Shown in pieces: positions 6,325-7,378 of a stretch of 7,378 nt of DNA. The notes beneath the pieces were generated by a model. The model did not search any database. It was not told the origin of the DNA and saw only the letters and a program-made list of their open reading frames with translations. Location: NCBI GenBank assembly GCA_012274165.1, contig JAAPAA010000262.1, positions 1 through 7,378 on the forward strand, read 5' to 3'. Position numbers and translations under genes: made by a program. Origin of the DNA: Thiobacillaceae bacterium. GTDB lineage: Bacteria > Pseudomonadota > Gammaproteobacteria > Burkholderiales > Thiobacillaceae. Every line of letters starts with the position of its first letter. The stretch's first letter is position 1.

Positions 6325-7076
6325 GTTGGTTCCTCAAGGCTCTCGGCCCGGTCCAGGTTGGCGACCCATTCGGCCTGCTGTTCGCGTTCGAGAATGATGC
6401 AGCGCACCCGCGCCAGCGCTGCGGCGATGCTGTACATCCAGCAGGCCAGCGCCATGATCAACATGCCCAGCAGCATGGTCGCGGCCATCTTGGGCGCCAT
6501 GGTCATGCTGACCGAGGCGCCCTGATGCAGGGTATTCCACCATTTGACCGAGAAATAAATGATGGGCACGTTGACCACGCCAACCAGCGCCAGCACCGCG
6601 CTGGCGCGATCGGCGCGGCGTGGGTCGTCGATGGCGGCGTGCAGCGCCAGAAAGCCCATATACAGAAACAGCAGGATCAACTCGGACGTCAACCGGGCAT
6701 CCCATACCCACCAGGCGCCCCAGGTGGGCTTGCCCCAGAGCGCGCCGGTCCACAGCGCGATGAAGGTAAACATGGCGCCGGTCGGCGCCAGCGCGCTCGC
6801 CATCATCGACGACAGGCGCGTGTTGAAGATCAGCCCAGCCGCCGCCCAGCCCGCCATCACGATGTAGATGAACATCGACATCCAGGCTGCCGGCACGTGA
6901 ATGAAAATGATGCGGTACGACTCGCCCTGCTGGAAATCCGTGGGGGCGACAAAAAAGCTGAGGTACAGACCGGCAACGGTGAGCCCGCCCGCAGCCAGCG
7001 CAAACCAGGGGATCAGCTTGCCCGCCAGCGGATAAAACGTGACGGGGGAGGCGTATTTGAACCAGTTCGGTTTCAT
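6321..7076 (-). CDS. ccmC: CcmC, haem-handling membrane protein that loads haem onto CcmE
   Basis: CcmC binds haem at the periplasmic face and, with CcmD, attaches it to CcmE; the CcmAB ATPase then releases holo-CcmE. From ATG 7076 the protein is 251 residues with six hydrophobic segments. The WWD motif is intact (WGKPTWGAWWVWDARLTSEL, 114-133), flanked by the two haem-ligand histidines H60 (FIHVPAAW) and H184 (NTLHQG), at the same numbers as the E. coli residues. The open frame extends upstream to 7223, but that stretch overlaps ccmB and does not resemble a membrane protein, while MKPNWFKYASP is a typical CcmC beginning; so 7076 is chosen. Its start lacks a strong ribosome site. The gap to ccmB is 25 bases, and the TGA overlaps ccmD. 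Confidence 0.97.
   Translation of the reverse strand: MKPNWFKYASPVTFYPLAGKLIPWFALAAGGLTVAGLYLSFFVAPTDFQQGESYRIIFIHVPAAWMSMFIYIVMAGWAAAGLIFNTRLSSMMASALAPTGAMFTFIALWTGALWGKPTWGAWWVWDARLTSELILLFLYMGFLALHAAIDDPRRADRASAVLALVGVVNVPIIYFSVKWWNTLHQGASVSMTMAPKMAATMLLGMLIMALACWMYSIAAALARVRCIILEREQQAEWVANLDRAESLEEPT
6330..6335 (-). promoter_or_regulatory. Ribosome binding site of ccmD
   Basis: GAGGAA on the - strand, inside the end of ccmC, ends five bases before the ATG at 6324. It confirms the chosen start of this small gene. Confidence 0.6.
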
Positions 7077-7101
7077 GCGGGTGACAATTCCATAGGGGTC
7101 A
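7077..7101 (-). other. 25-bp gap between ccmB and ccmC
   Basis: This is the only non-overlapping junction among the ccm genes in the window. On the - strand it holds a weak GGAA about 11 bases before the ccmC ATG, and no promoter-like or terminator-like sequence that I can support. Confidence 0.6.
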
Positions 7102-7378
7102 TTATTCCAGCGATATCCGCAGTGCGGCCGATGTCGCCCAGGGCGACAGCACCATACCCAGCAGCAACAGTGCACCGAGTATCGACAGGTGGCCGCTGGC
7201 ATCCATGCCGATGGCGCTGGCATCCACCGCGCCCGCGCCGAAGATCAGCACCGGCACATACAGGGGCAGCACCAGCAGCGAGATTAGCACTCCGCCGCCG
7301 CGCACGCCCACCGTCAGCGCCGCGCCGATCGCGCCGATCAAGCTCAGCAAAGGGGTGCCCAGCAGCAGCGCCAGCAGC
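7102..7378 (-). CDS. ccmB: CcmB, haem exporter permease subunit (N-terminal part off the right edge)
   Basis: CcmB is the membrane subunit of the CcmAB ABC transporter that powers release of holo-CcmE from CcmC/CcmD. Ninety-one C-terminal residues are visible, ending in TAA at 7102-7104. They match the CcmB end closely: GTPLLSLIGAIGAALTVGVR, then RGGGVLISLLVLPLYVPVLI, then a final hydrophobic helix and ALRISLE. Three membrane segments can be seen. Family members are about 220 residues, so roughly 60 percent is missing to the right. The frame stays open to the window edge; the TTG at 7350 is internal, not a start, since family sequence (LLALLLGTP) precedes it. ccmA would be expected further upstream. 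Confidence 0.95.
   Translation of the reverse strand, partial: LLALLLGTPLLSLIGAIGAALTVGVRGGGVLISLLVLPLYVPVLIFGAGAVDASAIGMDASGHLSILGALLLLGMVLSPWATSAALRISLE

Noticed and set aside
7077..7223. Upstream extension of ccmC to a start at 7223
   Set aside because: The extra 49 residues overlap the ccmB coding region, are Cys/Arg/Pro-rich and unlike CcmC; the ATG at 7076 gives the family N-terminus.
7359..7378. CAG/AGC-rich run at the right edge as a microsatellite
   Set aside because: It encodes the Leu/Ala-rich membrane helix of CcmB (LLALLL); codon bias for CTG explains it.

Overview
The window is G+C-rich (judged by eye) and almost fully coding. It holds two convergent blocks typical of a respiring proteobacterium. 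The left block, on the + strand, is the 3' part of ubiB (positions 1-1377), an atypical kinase/ATPase-family protein needed for ubiquinone biosynthesis. The right block, on the - strand (7378 down to 1388), is a System I cytochrome c maturation operon in the order ccmB (partial), ccmC, ccmD, ccmE, ccmF, ccmG, ccmH, ccmI. ccmA and the operon promoter would lie beyond the right edge. Separate ccmH and ccmI genes, a CcmI with a C-terminal Ig-like domain, and UbiB as ubiquinone factor suggest a betaproteobacterium. That is inference from gene content and protein style, and I do not name a genus.

The ccm genes are packed tightly. Only ccmB/ccmC is separated (25 bp). ccmC/D, E/F, F/G and H/I each share a 4-base ATGA stop-start overlap, ccmD/E overlap by 17 bases and ccmG/H by 11, so translational coupling is likely. 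CcmB and CcmC (with off-window CcmA, and CcmD) load haem onto the periplasmic haem chaperone CcmE. CcmG and CcmH handle thiol chemistry of the apocytochrome CXXCH motif. CcmI holds the apocytochrome. CcmF, with CcmH and CcmI, ligates the haem. Haem-binding histidines, WWD motifs and redox cysteines are all present in the complete proteins.

The one real anomaly is in ccmI, the last gene of the operon. A single in-frame TAA (2111-2113) interrupts an otherwise intact 437-codon reading frame inside the TPR region. Frame and protein similarity continue on both sides, so this looks like a point nonsense change (or a base error) rather than a frameshift. The upstream product would keep both membrane helices and the loop between them but lose most of the TPR domain and the Ig-like domain.

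ubiB and ccmI converge with only 10 bp between their stop codons. No stretch above 300 bases lacks a gene. I see no RNA genes, mobile elements, CRISPR arrays or phage genes. I find no evidence of an undescribed system: apart from the interrupted ccmI this is a conventional ccm locus.
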